Positions 48,174-57,367 of a DNA stretch of 64,000 nucleotides are shown in pieces. This stretch comes from Blautia obeum ATCC 29174 (GTDB lineage Bacteria > Bacillota > Clostridia > Lachnospirales > Lachnospiraceae). Location: positions 2,295,001-2,359,000 of the forward strand of contig NZ_CP102265.1 of assembly GCF_025147765.1 (NCBI RefSeq). Direction: 5' to 3'. Position 1 is the stretch's first letter. Every line of letters begins with the position of its first letter. The translations under genes were made by a program, and so were the position numbers. Under the pieces are notes generated by a model. That model worked only from the letters and a program-made list of their open reading frames with translations. It ran no database searches and was not told the DNA's origin.

Positions 48174-49466
48174 TTATTGGGCTTTTCTTGACAGAAGGCA
48201 GACCGTCTCCACATGTTCCGTCGCAGGGAACATATCAACCGGTACGGCAGTAACGGCGCTGTATCCGTGTTTGGTCAGATATTTAAGGTCACGGGCAAGC
48301 GTGGTCGGATCACAGGATACGTAAACAACGCGTTTGGGATTCAATGTCACAACCGATGACAGGAACTTCTCATCACTGCCGCTTCGTGGTGGATCCATAA
48401 ATACAACATCTGCACTTTCTCCCTCATCTGCCATCTGACGCATAAATACACCAGCATCATTCTGATAAAAATGCACATTTTTAATTCCATTACGTTTCGC
48501 ATTCACAATTGCATCTTTTACTGCATCCGGATTCAGTTCCACACTGATAACTTCCTTCGCTTTATCACTGGCAATCAAGCCAATTGTTCCGATTCCACAG
48601 TATGCATCGATCACTCTTTCTTTGCCTGTAAGACCAGCAAGTTCGATTGCCTTTGTATAAAGTTTCTCTGTCTGGGCTGTATTTACCTGATAGAAAGATT
48701 TGGATGAAATACGGAATATATGTCCACAAAGTTCATCTTCAATATACCCTTTACCATACAGTACTGTTTCTTTTTCTCCGAGGATCATGCTCGTCTTCTG
48801 ATTATTTACGTTCAGAATGATCGTCGTGATCTCTGGATGAAGTTTCCGAAGTGCCTTAACAAAGTTATTCTTGGATGGCAGGATTGGTGATCCCACTACA
48901 AACACTACCATCACCTGTCCACTGTGATGTCCGGTTCGCACCAGTACATGGCGGAACAAACCATAGCCAGTATCCTCATTATACGTTTTGATCTTAAAAG
49001 ATTTCAAAAGATCACGAATATCACGGATGATCGCATCTGCACGTTTATCTTCAATCAGACATTCATCTACCGGTACAATAAAATGTGTTCCCTGCTGATA
49101 AATTCCGGAAATCACAGTACCATCCTTCCGATGTCCGAATACTGCATGTACTTTATTTCTATAATGGAACGGATTTTCCATTCCAATGATCTTCTCTGTA
49201 TTGCAGTATGGCTTCAGAAGTTTATTTACCTGCTTCTGCTTCTGTTTCAACTGCTTCTCATATGGCATATCCAGAAGCTGACATCCACCACATTTTCCAT
49301 GTACCGGACAAAGTGATTTCTCTGATTTTACAACAATTTTTTTCTCTGCCTTTTTTTTCCCGAAAGTGTTATATTTCTTAACTTCTGTTTTATCTGTTTT
49401 ATATTTTTTCTCGTTCCTAAACTTCGGTTTCTGAACAAATTTTTTTCCTGTTTTTTTCTCTGCCAT
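48174..49466 (-). CDS. rlmD: 23S rRNA (uracil-5-)-methyltransferase, RlmD/RlmCD type
   Basis: 430 residues of the TrmA/RumA family, methylating C5 of a uridine in 23S rRNA. A lysine-rich N-terminal tail (~50 residues) is followed by the iron-sulfur ligands CPVHGKCGGCQLL, then SAM motifs VIDAYCGIGTIGL and VVFMDPPRSGSDE, and the catalytic Cys in VYVSCDPTTLARD. A TRAM domain is replaced by the basic tail. It starts just before the stop of the radical SAM gene behind it. The tail probably binds RNA. Family is certain; the exact uridine is not. Confidence 0.92.
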   Translation of the reverse strand: MAEKKTGKKFVQKPKFRNEKKYKTDKTEVKKYNTFGKKKAEKKIVVKSEKSLCPVHGKCGGCQLLDMPYEKQLKQKQKQVNKLLKPYCNTEKIIGMENPFHYRNKVHAVFGHRKDGTVISGIYQQGTHFIVPVDECLIEDKRADAIIRDIRDLLKSFKIKTYNEDTGYGLFRHVLVRTGHHSGQVMVVFVVGSPILPSKNNFVKALRKLHPEITTIILNVNNQKTSMILGEKETVLYGKGYIEDELCGHIFRISSKSFYQVNTAQTEKLYTKAIELAGLTGKERVIDAYCGIGTIGLIASDKAKEVISVELNPDAVKDAIVNAKRNGIKNVHFYQNDAGVFMRQMADEGESADVVFMDPPRSGSDEKFLSSVVTLNPKRVVYVSCDPTTLARDLKYLTKHGYSAVTAVPVDMFPATEHVETVCLLSRKAQ

Positions 49467-50384
49467 TTATACTCCCTCTCCATCAAATTCCGGTATAAAA
49501 CTTTCTTTTGCTGTTTCACCTTCCTGCATAAATCCATTCTTCAGTCCAAGTGAAATCGCATAATCAATCAATCGTTCATACTCTCTGTCCGTTACTTTTC
49601 TTGATAACTGCGGATCATCCTTCATCGCTGGCATCGGCGTATACTGATTCATCATACTGATATAGATCCTGTCACCATAAGTCTCATAGAGATATTTTAA
49701 CACATTCTTTGCATCTTTTACATGGCCCGGTAATAACAACTGACGGACGATTACTCCTTTTTTCATCATACCACGACTGTCAAATTCTGCTTCCCCAACC
49801 TGTCGGACCATTTCACTCAGGGCTTCTTTTGCAATTTCCGGATAGTCCTGCGCATGAGAATATTTTTTTGCCAAAACTGCATCCATGTATTTGAAATCTG
49901 GGAGATAAATATCTACCAACCCGTCCAGCATTTTTAGAGTCTTCGCTTTTTCATAACCGCTGCTGTTGTACACAACCGGAATATGTAATCCCTGTTCTTT
50001 CGCCATTTCCAAAGCAACAGCAACTTGTGGTAAAAAATGTCCTGCCGTTACCAGATTAATATTATTTGCCCCCTGCTCCTGCAATTGAAAAAAAAGTTCT
50101 ACCAGGTGTTCCTGTGTAATCTTCTTTCCCCTCTGGCCCCTGGATATTCTTCTGTTCTGACAGAAATTGCATCCCAGCGAACATCCGGAAAAAAATACAG
50201 CTCCTGATCCCTCTTTCCCGGAAATGCAGGGCTCCTCCCACATATGGAGAGCAGCCCTTGCAACCATGATCTCTGTATCTGTACCACAGAATCCCTTCTG
50301 ACCGGCCATACGATCTGCACCACAGTTACGTGGGCATAGTCGGCATTCTTTCATCCATGGTCTGATTTTATCTGTTACATCCAT
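49467..50384 (-). CDS. PflX/PflA-like radical SAM protein
   Basis: 305 residues. N-terminal cysteines (CRLCPRNCGADR, KGFCGTD) precede the radical SAM motif FSGCSLGCNFCQN (CxxxCxxC, about residues 68-75). Later segments are VTAGHFLPQVAVALEMA and YLPDFKYMDAVLAKKYSHA, typical of the 'putative pyruvate-formate-lyase-activating-like' PflX branch. It probably installs a glycyl radical or modifies a protein, but no client enzyme lies nearby. It is followed directly by the rlmD gene. No terminator was seen. Confidence 0.86.
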   Translation of the reverse strand: MDVTDKIRPWMKECRLCPRNCGADRMAGQKGFCGTDTEIMVARAALHMWEEPCISGKEGSGAVFFSGCSLGCNFCQNRRISRGQRGKKITQEHLVELFFQLQEQGANNINLVTAGHFLPQVAVALEMAKEQGLHIPVVYNSSGYEKAKTLKMLDGLVDIYLPDFKYMDAVLAKKYSHAQDYPEIAKEALSEMVRQVGEAEFDSRGMMKKGVIVRQLLLPGHVKDAKNVLKYLYETYGDRIYISMMNQYTPMPAMKDDPQLSRKVTDREYERLIDYAISLGLKNGFMQEGETAKESFIPEFDGEGV

Positions 50385-50545
50385 GCGGTTTTATCTCCTA
50401 TAGTCCATAGTTTCCTCACATCGAAAATTCTTAAGTGTATCACATATCCTGAACTGTAAGGATACCATAAATTCCGTTCCTTTTCCACTTTCACTTCTGA
50501 CTTAAATAAAAAATTCAGGTCCCGCCGAATTCCATTTGCCATCCG

Positions 50546-50574
50546 TTGACAAATATATCTTCTTATTTTATAAT
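50546..50574 (+). promoter_or_regulatory. Consensus promoter of ilvBN and its leader
   Basis: TTGACA, 17 bp and TATAAT, both perfect. A leader of about 120 nt follows to the TTG start of ilvB. It contains an in-frame ATG at 50635 without a ribosome site, giving a short Leu/Ile-rich peptide reading into ilvB. No complete T-box or attenuator hairpin was found, and 50385-50545 shows nothing else. Confidence 0.85.
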
Positions 50575-50700
50575 TATTTACATAATTGTACCGCGGATCT
50601 CCGTCCTGAGTATTTATATGCTTGGGATTTTTTTATGCAGCAAATTGCTCTGCAAAATTGCCGTCTTACCGTACTAAATTTGATCAAGGAGGTAATCTAT

Positions 50701-52419
50701 TTGAGACAGATTTCAGGAAATAAATTACTGGTAAAAGCCTTAAAAGAAGAAGGTGTCACTACTTTATTTGGCTATCCAGGTGCATGTACCATTGATATCA
50801 GTGATGAATTATACAGACAGAGCGGGATCGATATCATCCTGCCAAGACACGAACAGGCTCTGGTGCATGAAGCTGATGCTTATGCAAGAACGACCGGTAA
50901 AGTCGGTGTCTGTCTTGTAACCAGCGGTCCCGGAGCTACCAACCTTGTTACCGGACTGGCTACTGCAAACTATGACAGTGTTCCCCTTGTATGTTTCACC
51001 GGACAGGTTGCAAGACATCTGATCGGAAATGATGCATTCCAGGAAGTAGATATCGTTGGTATCACACGAAGCATTACCAAATATGGTGTTACCGTCCGTA
51101 ATCGTGAAGATCTCGGTCGCATTATCAAAGAAGCTTTTTATATTGCAAGAGCCGGTCGTCCGGGTCCTGTCCTCATCGATCTTCCAAAAGATGTTATGGC
51201 AGAACTTGGCAGCGCCGAGTATCCAAAAACTGTAAATATCCGTGGCTACAAACCAAATACCAGTGTACATATGGGCCAGCTCAAAAAAGCCCTGAAGATG
51301 CTTCAAAAGGCAAAAAAGCCTCTGTTCCTGGCAGGTGGCGGTGTCAATATTGCAAATGCAAATGAAATTTTTACTTCTGTAGTTGAAAAAACTCAGGTTC
51401 CTGTCGTAACTACAGTCATGGGCCGCGGTGCTATCTCTACGAAGCATCCTCTTTTTATCGGAAACCTCGGAATGCACGGTGCATATGCAGCAAATATGGC
51501 AGTTACCAACTGTGATCTGCTTTTCTCTATCGGTACACGTTTTAACGACCGTATCACAGGTAAACTTCATGAATTTGCTCCAAATGCACAGATTGTCCAT
51601 ATCGACATTGATACGGCTTCCATTTCCAGAAATATTCATGTAGATGTTCCGATTGTTGCCGATGCAAAAGAAGCCATCACTAAAATGGCCGAATATGTAA
51701 CAGAATGCAATACGAAAAAATGGCGTACAGAAATTGACATATGGAAAAATGAACATCCACTTTCCATGAAAAATCGTCCTCTGATGGGACCTCTTGATAT
51801 TTTCAATGAGATCAATAAACAATTCGACAAGGCAATCATCGTTACAGATGTCGGACAGCATCAGATGCTTACCTCCCAGTTCGTTGATATTACTGAAAAC
51901 CGCAAGCTTATCATGTCCGGTGGACTTGGAACCATGGGCTATGGCCTTCCGGGTGCGATCGGTGCTCAGATTGGTAATCCGGGTGTTCCGGTTATTTCAA
52001 TCTCCGGCGACGGTGGTATGCAGATGAATATTCAGGAGCTGGCAACGGCAGTACTCGAAGAACTGCCGATCATCAATTGTATCTTTAATAATACTTATCT
52101 TGGAATGGTTCGTCAGTGGCAGAAACTTTTCTACGGAAAACGCTACTCCATGACCAATTTAAGATCCGGTGCACTGTCCCGTCGTACTAACGGGGAAGAA
52201 TATCCGAAATATACTCCGGACTTTATTAAGCTTGCTGAAAGTTACGGTGCCAAAGGAATCCGTGTAACGAAACGTGAGGAAATCGCAGCAGCTTTTGAAG
52301 AAGCTCGCAAAAGTACCAAAGTACCTACCGTGATTGAATTTATCATTGATCCAGAAGAAATGGTGTATCCAATGGTCAAGCCAGGTGGTACACTCGCTGA
52401 TCTGATCATGGATTGTTAG
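50701..52419 (+). CDS. ilvB: Acetolactate synthase large subunit
   Basis: 572 residues of the thiamine-diphosphate enzyme that makes acetolactate or acetohydroxybutyrate, the first common step to valine, leucine and isoleucine. The N-terminal domain has LFGYPGACTIDI, the catalytic Glu in PRHEQALVHEADAYAR, and FTGQVARHLIG. The ThDP motif is SGDGGMQMNIQELATAVLEELP ending NN (GDG..NN). The start is TTG 50701: AAGGAGG lies eight bases before it and homologues begin level with it, while the frame upstream is not conserved. It is co-transcribed with ilvN 12 bp on, marking the anabolic enzyme. Confidence 0.95.
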   Translation: MRQISGNKLLVKALKEEGVTTLFGYPGACTIDISDELYRQSGIDIILPRHEQALVHEADAYARTTGKVGVCLVTSGPGATNLVTGLATANYDSVPLVCFTGQVARHLIGNDAFQEVDIVGITRSITKYGVTVRNREDLGRIIKEAFYIARAGRPGPVLIDLPKDVMAELGSAEYPKTVNIRGYKPNTSVHMGQLKKALKMLQKAKKPLFLAGGGVNIANANEIFTSVVEKTQVPVVTTVMGRGAISTKHPLFIGNLGMHGAYAANMAVTNCDLLFSIGTRFNDRITGKLHEFAPNAQIVHIDIDTASISRNIHVDVPIVADAKEAITKMAEYVTECNTKKWRTEIDIWKNEHPLSMKNRPLMGPLDIFNEINKQFDKAIIVTDVGQHQMLTSQFVDITENRKLIMSGGLGTMGYGLPGAIGAQIGNPGVPVISISGDGGMQMNIQELATAVLEELPIINCIFNNTYLGMVRQWQKLFYGKRYSMTNLRSGALSRRTNGEEYPKYTPDFIKLAESYGAKGIRVTKREEIAAAFEEARKSTKVPTVIEFIIDPEEMVYPMVKPGGTLADLIMDC

Positions 52420-52431
52420 GAGGAATCAAAA

Positions 52432-52941
52432 ATGGATAAAGGTATGAAAACTAGATGGATCTCTCTTTACGTTGAAAACCAGGTCGGTGTTCTATCCAAG
52501 ATTTCCGGTCTTTTTTCCGGAAAGTCCTATAATCTGGACAGTCTTACAGTAGGTACCACCGAGGATCCGACCGTATCAAGAATGACCATCGCAACTGTCA
52601 GTGATGACGAAACTTTTGAGCAGATAAAAAAGCAGCTCAACCGTATGGTAGAAGTCATTAAAGTTATTGATTTTACAGACGTTTTTGTTCGTATGAAAGA
52701 GATTCTTTATATCAAAGTCAAGAAATGTACTGCTGCCGATAAAGTAGAACTTTTTCAGATTGCAGAAACCTTCAAAGCCAGAGTCATTGATTATGGCAAA
52801 GACAGTCTGCTCCTTGAATTTGTTCAGACAGCAACCAAGAATGATGCAGTTATCAAACTGATCAAAGAAGAATTCAAAAATATAGAAGTGGTCCGTGGTG
52901 GAAGCGTGGGCATCGAATCCATCAGCATGATGGAACGCTGA
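52432..52941 (+). CDS. ilvN: Acetolactate synthase regulatory small subunit
   Basis: 169 residues. An ACT domain (RWISLYVENQVGVLSKISGLFSGKSYN in part, then LTVGTTEDPTVSRMTI) lies at ~6-80, and the ALS_ss_C domain ends with VVRGGSVGIESISMM. It binds valine and gives feedback control and full activity to IlvB. AGGAGG precedes the ATG. It converges closely on the RelA/SpoT-domain gene with no obvious terminator in the 22-bp gap. Confidence 0.95.
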   Translation: MDKGMKTRWISLYVENQVGVLSKISGLFSGKSYNLDSLTVGTTEDPTVSRMTIATVSDDETFEQIKKQLNRMVEVIKVIDFTDVFVRMKEILYIKVKKCTAADKVELFQIAETFKARVIDYGKDSLLLEFVQTATKNDAVIKLIKEEFKNIEVVRGGSVGIESISMMER

Positions 52942-52963
52942 TGCCCTCTCTCCAACCATTTAT

Positions 52964-53953
52964 TCAGTCGATCAGATCATTCTGAAATCTCGAAAGATGT
53001 TCATACGGAAGAATCAGACGGCCGCGGTACAATCCGCAGCCGTCATTGATCAGACTGTTATTAACCGCAGAAAACATATTCACATCCAGTTTGGACAATT
53101 CCAGTCCGAGAAGCTTCATTCCTCTCTCATAAGCTTCATCAAAATAAATGCATTCTCCTTTTGGAATTGCATCTCTTCTGGCTCTTTCACTTTCCTGTTT
53201 TTTCTCATATCCAAGATGATTGGCCGCTCCAATCTCTGCAATATCATCCATGATTTTTGTACGAAGCTGAACTTCCATATAAGATCTGGAACTGTTATCA
53301 TAAAACGTAATATGTAAAGACTGATATCCATCGGAATCTGTTCCATGGATATAGTCTCTGTAATAAGGTTTGACATCCTCGTTCAGAAGCGGTGAGCCGC
53401 TTTTTCTGACTCCATGTGCCGATTCTGCTGTAAATCCTCTTTCCTCAAGAAAACCTGGAAGAACATTTGCAATCTGATACAGATATTTTAATTCTTCTTG
53501 CTCACGGTCTGCTTCACTCTTCAGATGGCATCTCGGCATCGAAATCACAATACGATACGCAATAAAATCTCGAAAACAACTTAATCTGTTTTTTAAATCC
53601 GCCAGTGGTGGGTATTCTCCATGCTCTGTATAATAATCATAAATATATTCCACTACATACCCGTTAAATTTCTCTTCTGCACGTATCAGGGATTTGATTC
53701 GTCCTTTAAATGTAAATGCAAGAAAAGGATATTCCCTGGACATATATTTATAAAATTCCCTGATCTGCTGAGACTGTGCAGTAAGGAAATCGTTATGTTC
53801 CAACAATTCTCTGATAAGGATCAGGAAATTACAGTGAATCATATCAACCTCATTATGTGTCTTTTTGGCCTCTGCTCTCAGATCATGAATATAATTGTGC
53901 AGGATACGAAGAATCGTATCACCTGAATAAAGGTAATCATTTAATGTAATCAT
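52964..53953 (-). CDS. RelA/SpoT-domain (p)ppGpp synthetase-like protein
   Basis: 329 residues with a synthetase domain only: FKGRIKSLIRAEEK (~83-96, ATP/basic region), RDFIAYRIV, DGYQSLHITF (GTP-site YQSLH) and YMEVQLRTKIMDDIAE (catalytic E-x-Q). No HD hydrolase or TGS/ACT part, so it resembles a small alarmone synthetase, though longer than the usual 200-250 residues because of extra N- and C-terminal helices. The alarmone-making residues look intact. It has its own promoter and stands alone. Confidence 0.85.
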   Translation of the reverse strand: MITLNDYLYSGDTILRILHNYIHDLRAEAKKTHNEVDMIHCNFLILIRELLEHNDFLTAQSQQIREFYKYMSREYPFLAFTFKGRIKSLIRAEEKFNGYVVEYIYDYYTEHGEYPPLADLKNRLSCFRDFIAYRIVISMPRCHLKSEADREQEELKYLYQIANVLPGFLEERGFTAESAHGVRKSGSPLLNEDVKPYYRDYIHGTDSDGYQSLHITFYDNSSRSYMEVQLRTKIMDDIAEIGAANHLGYEKKQESERARRDAIPKGECIYFDEAYERGMKLLGLELSKLDVNMFSAVNNSLINDGCGLYRGRLILPYEHLSRFQNDLID

Positions 53954-53975
53954 AAACCATCACTCCTTTCTCAAC

Positions 53976-54003
53976 ATTGTATCAGAAACTCCTATATTAT
54001 CAA
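53976..54003 (-). promoter_or_regulatory. Promoter of the RelA/SpoT-domain gene
   Basis: Minus-strand TTGATA (53998-54003), 16 bp and TACAAT (53976-53981), 23 bp before the ATG. AAAGGAG lies between. Confidence 0.6.
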
Positions 54004-54028
54004 GCATTATGTCACTAATATTCTTTTA

Positions 54029-54058
54029 TTGACATCTCGTATGCCCCACAGTTAAAAT
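54029..54058 (+). promoter_or_regulatory. Promoter of the Mrr-like gene
   Basis: TTGACA, 18 bp and TAAAAT, with AAAGGA before the ATG at 54099. It diverges from the RelA/SpoT-domain promoter 26 bp away. Confidence 0.65.
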
Positions 54059-54098
54059 AAAGGATAATCTCTCAGATATAAGAAAGGATTATTAACCC

Positions 54099-54770
54099 AT
54101 GGATGGTCTGCAATTCGAACACCGCTGTGCAGAATTATTGAGATATCGAGGTTTCCATAAAGTTGCTGTCACTAAAGGCAGCGGTGATCAGGGTGTTGAT
54201 ATCCTCGCACAGAAAAATGGAATAAAATATGGAATCCAGTGTAAATATTATTCTTATCCTGTCGGCAATAAAGCAATTCAGGAAGCATATGCAGGTGCAG
54301 ACTTCTATGACTGTGATGTCGCAATGGTCATGACCAATAGTACCTTCACGCGGCAGGCCAGAGAACTGGCTGACAAACTTGGCGTAGAACTCTGGGAACA
54401 CTGCTCTCCAAACGGAAGTTCATCTGTGATATCCAGACTCATGCGTATATTTAATCTTTTTTTCCTAACAATCGGACTCTGTATGTGTGCATCCGCCCGG
54501 CTTTTGAATTTCCCTGAAGGAACGATCCGTACCTATATGAATCTATTGATGCTGATCCTTGCTTCATTATCCGCCCTGTTTGGATGGAATCATTTTCTGC
54601 CATGTATCCTCTCTGGAATGCTGTACTTTGGAATTTTTCTCTGGACGATTCTCCCTCTGGTTCTGACTTCTGATTCCAATTGGTATGGAATACTGATGCT
54701 TCTGCCTGCTTTTATTACGATTGGACATGCGCTGTATGCAAGATTCCGCAATCAGGAACCTATCCCGTAG
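54099..54770 (+). CDS. Mrr-type nuclease domain fused to membrane helices
   Basis: 223 residues. Residues 1-100 form a restriction-endonuclease-like domain of the Mrr_cat type: FEHRCAELLRYRGF, GSGDQGVDILA (D34) and IQCKYY (Q47, K49), the D..QxK core, then MVMTNSTFTRQARELA. Residues ~105-215 hold four hydrophobic segments (IFNLFFLTIGLCMCA, LLMLILASLSALFGW and others). The nuclease would be membrane-tethered with its active site inside the cell. Mrr-like nucleases cut modified or foreign DNA; with membrane helices this could be a defence effector. The 3' end overlaps the convergent flavin oxidoreductase gene by 19 bp. Confidence 0.82.
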   Translation: MDGLQFEHRCAELLRYRGFHKVAVTKGSGDQGVDILAQKNGIKYGIQCKYYSYPVGNKAIQEAYAGADFYDCDVAMVMTNSTFTRQARELADKLGVELWEHCSPNGSSSVISRLMRIFNLFFLTIGLCMCASARLLNFPEGTIRTYMNLLMLILASLSALFGWNHFLPCILSGMLYFGIFLWTILPLVLTSDSNWYGILMLLPAFITIGHALYARFRNQEPIP

Positions 54771-55837
54771 CAGAGTTCCTGCATCAGTTCATGTACGGTT
54801 GTCATCTTTTGAATACGGTCTACATTCTCCCCGCAAAACACAAGGCCATTTTCCACATCGCCTCTGACTGCATCGATCAGTGCTTTTGTAATGCAATATG
54901 GCACTGATCGTGGCTCACATTTTTCCAAGCAGTTATAGCATTTTGTAATTGGCTTTCTTGCAATTTCAAGTTCCTTGATAAATTCATTGCGAAGAGCTCT
55001 TCCCGGCATACCTACCGGACTCTGGATAATTTGAATATCTTTCTTTTTCGCGTTTATATATGCATTTTTATAGGCATCTGATGCATCACATTCTTCTGTT
55101 GCCACAAATCTACTGGCAATCTGTACCCCATCTGCACCCAGTTCTGTCATATGATCAATATCTGCCCTGTCAAAGATTCCACCAGCAACGATCACCGGAA
55201 TCTTTGTTCCATATTTTTCTTCATAAAGTGCTTTACATGCAATGATTTCCCTGATTTCATGATCATAATCAAGAGTCTCCAGATTCTCCAGCTGATCCCG
55301 GGAAAATCCCAGATGTCCGCCTGCTTTTGGGCCCTCGACCACAATAAAATCTGCTGTCCGGTTATAACGATGTGCCCACATTTTCAAAATAAGCTGTGTC
55401 GCTCTTCTGGAAGAAACGATCGGTGCTATCTTTGTCTTATTGTTTCCCACCAGTTTTGGGAGATCCATTGGAAGTCCTGCTCCACTGATGATCACATCTG
55501 CACCTGCCCGGACCGCTTCCTGTACATGTTCTTTATAGTGTTTCAGTGCGACCATGATATTTACTCCAACCAGTCCTTTTCCCTCAGCTATTTCTTTTGC
55601 CCTGTGAATATGCTTTCTTATTGCAATACGATTGCATCCTGCCTGATCTTTTTCAAAACCTTCTTCATCATATCCTATCTGAGCCGTCGAAATAATACCA
55701 ATACCTCCCTCTGCCGCCACTGCTCCGGCAAGACTGCTTCGACTGACACCAACTCCCATACCTCCCTGTATGATTGGTTTCTCTACTGTCAATTCTCCTA
55801 TTTTCAGTGGCTTTAACGTTTTTCTATCTGTATGCAT
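54752..55837 (-). CDS. FMN-dependent nitronate monooxygenase / FabK-like oxidoreductase
   Basis: 361 residues of the NMO/FabK TIM-barrel family: IQGGMGVGVSRSSLAGAVA near the N terminus, ISGAGLPMDLP, EGPKAGGHLGF (FMN phosphate loop), PVIVAGGIFDRADIDH and GADGVQIASRFVATEECDAS. A C-terminal Cys-rich stretch (KCYNCLEKCEPRSVPYC) sets it apart from classical FabK enoyl-ACP reductases of ~315 residues. Upstream boxes match FabT operators of fatty-acid genes, favouring a lipid link. AGGAGG precedes the ATG. Nitronate oxidation and enoyl reduction cannot be separated by sequence alone. Confidence 0.85.
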   Translation of the reverse strand: MHTDRKTLKPLKIGELTVEKPIIQGGMGVGVSRSSLAGAVAAEGGIGIISTAQIGYDEEGFEKDQAGCNRIAIRKHIHRAKEIAEGKGLVGVNIMVALKHYKEHVQEAVRAGADVIISGAGLPMDLPKLVGNNKTKIAPIVSSRRATQLILKMWAHRYNRTADFIVVEGPKAGGHLGFSRDQLENLETLDYDHEIREIIACKALYEEKYGTKIPVIVAGGIFDRADIDHMTELGADGVQIASRFVATEECDASDAYKNAYINAKKKDIQIIQSPVGMPGRALRNEFIKELEIARKPITKCYNCLEKCEPRSVPYCITKALIDAVRGDVENGLVFCGENVDRIQKMTTVHELMQELCYGIGS

Positions 55838-55867
55838 TTGTATTTCCTCCTGTTATCCCGCATTTAT

Positions 55868-55890
55868 TTTGATTATCAAACTATTTGATA
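55868..55890. promoter_or_regulatory. FabT-like (MarR-type) operator
   Basis: TTTGATTATCAAA (55868-55880) is a perfect dyad and overlaps a second, TATCAAA-CTA-TTTGATA (55874-55890). The core TTTGATTATCAAA matches the box bound by FabT, the MarR-family repressor of streptococcal fatty-acid synthesis. It lies about 30 bp upstream of the FMN oxidoreductase start, over its likely promoter. No MarR gene is in the window. Confidence 0.55.
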
Positions 55891-55973
55891 GTATAAACCG
55901 TTTAATTATTCCTGTCAACGTATTCTTGATTCTTTTTCTTTATCATGTAGTTTTCATTACTACATTCTCTATA

Positions 55974-56008
55974 AAAAAGAAAAGGGAAAGATCTCATCAG
56001 TCTTTCCC
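55974..56008 (-). terminator. Terminator of the Nudix-MATE operon
   Basis: GGGAAAGA (55984-55991) pairs with TCTTTCCC (56001-56008); the minus product then runs TTTTCTTTTTT. The first arm lies within the last codons of the MATE gene. Confidence 0.82.
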
Positions 56009-57367
56009 ATTTGTCCCAAAAACTTTCTTCATATGTACATTCATAATATAAAAATACATAACAAGCAACAAACCGCCTGCCAGTACCCATGCTGCCGGAC
56101 CTGCAAGACAAACTCCAGGATAACTTCGCATTTTACCAGCAATCACAGCCACTATTCCACGTCCGGTCAACTCTGCAACACCTGCCATCATCGGAAGCAA
56201 TCCATAGCCCAGGCCCTGAATTCCATTTCGATAGATATTAACCACAGCAAGAGGAATAAAAAAAATCCCAATACATTTCAGATAAATATCTACAGAACTC
56301 ATGATCACCTTCACATCCTCAGAAACAAACAGATAGGTCATGAATTTTCCGACAGTCATAATAAACGTTGCAGCTACAATGGAATATACCACACCAACGA
56401 TCGTACATGCTTTGAAACCTTCCCGGATTCGTTTCACAGAGCCAGCTCCCATATTCTGTGCTCCATATGTTGCCATCGTCGTTCCCATTGCACCATAGGC
56501 CTGGGTGACCACCTGTTCAATCTTACCTGCTGCCGTATACGCTGCCACCAGTGTAGATCCCAGAATATTCAATGAAGACTGTACCATCATAGTTCCAATT
56601 GCTGTGATTGAATACTGCAGTGCCATCGGAATCCCAATCCGAAGCTGATTGCTATAAATCGTACCGCCCACCTGAAGGTCATCCCTTTTGATATGAAGTA
56701 CCGGTACTTTTGCAATGATATACAACAGACAGAGTACACCGGATGTTCCCTGTGCGATCACCGTTGCCACTGCCGCACCTTTGGCTCCCATCTGAAATCT
56801 AATGATAAATACCAGATCAAGTATAATATTCAAAAGTGCACTGATGATCAGAAAGTATAAAGGAAGTTTGCTGTTACCAAGCGCTCTCAGAATACTGGAC
56901 AAAAGATTATAAAGCATCTGTGCAAGAATTCCTCCACTGACGATCATAATATATGCATATGAATCTGCAAAAATGTCAGATGGCGTATTCATAAGGATCA
57001 GAAGTGGCTTCATAAATACCATAAACAAAATCGTCAGTATTGTTCCTATCACAAACGAGAGAACACCTGCTCCGACAACCGTCTTACGCATTCCCTCCAT
57101 ATCACCTGCTCCAAACTTCTGAGCCGTAAGAACTGTAAACCCGGCGGTCATTCCAACTACAAATCCATAGATCAGAAACATGATCGTTCCGGTACTTCCA
57201 ACCGCTGCCAGCGCCTTATTTCCCACAAACTTACCAACGATCACAGCATCTGCCATATTGTAAAACTGCTGAAACACATTTCCAAGAAAAATTGGAAATG
57301 TAAAACTCAGTATAATTTTCATAGGATTCCCAACAGTCATATCATTCTGTGCTGACTTCATTTTCAT
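55997..57367 (-). CDS. MATE-family efflux transporter
   Basis: 456 residues with twelve helices in two MatE halves (PIFLGNVFQQFYNMADAVIVGKFVG at the start; GIPMALQYSITAIGTMMVQSSLN opening the second half). MATE pumps export drugs, dyes or metabolites using Na+ or H+. The branch with FQQFYNMADAVIVGK is the DinF/NorM-like type abundant in Clostridia. The start lies inside the end of the Nudix gene, with GGAGTGAGAG nearby, so the two are co-translated. The cargo is unknown. Confidence 0.92.
   Translation of the reverse strand: MKMKSAQNDMTVGNPMKIILSFTFPIFLGNVFQQFYNMADAVIVGKFVGNKALAAVGSTGTIMFLIYGFVVGMTAGFTVLTAQKFGAGDMEGMRKTVVGAGVLSFVIGTILTILFMVFMKPLLILMNTPSDIFADSYAYIMIVSGGILAQMLYNLLSSILRALGNSKLPLYFLIISALLNIILDLVFIIRFQMGAKGAAVATVIAQGTSGVLCLLYIIAKVPVLHIKRDDLQVGGTIYSNQLRIGIPMALQYSITAIGTMMVQSSLNILGSTLVAAYTAAGKIEQVVTQAYGAMGTTMATYGAQNMGAGSVKRIREGFKACTIVGVVYSIVAATFIMTVGKFMTYLFVSEDVKVIMSSVDIYLKCIGIFFIPLAVVNIYRNGIQGLGYGLLPMMAGVAELTGRGIVAVIAGKMRSYPGVCLAGPAAWVLAGGLLLVMYFYIMNVHMKKVFGTNGKD

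Noticed and set aside
50809..51861. A 350-codon minus-strand frame opposite ilvB
   Set aside because: Antisense shadow of a certain gene with skewed Cys/His-rich composition and no start signals.
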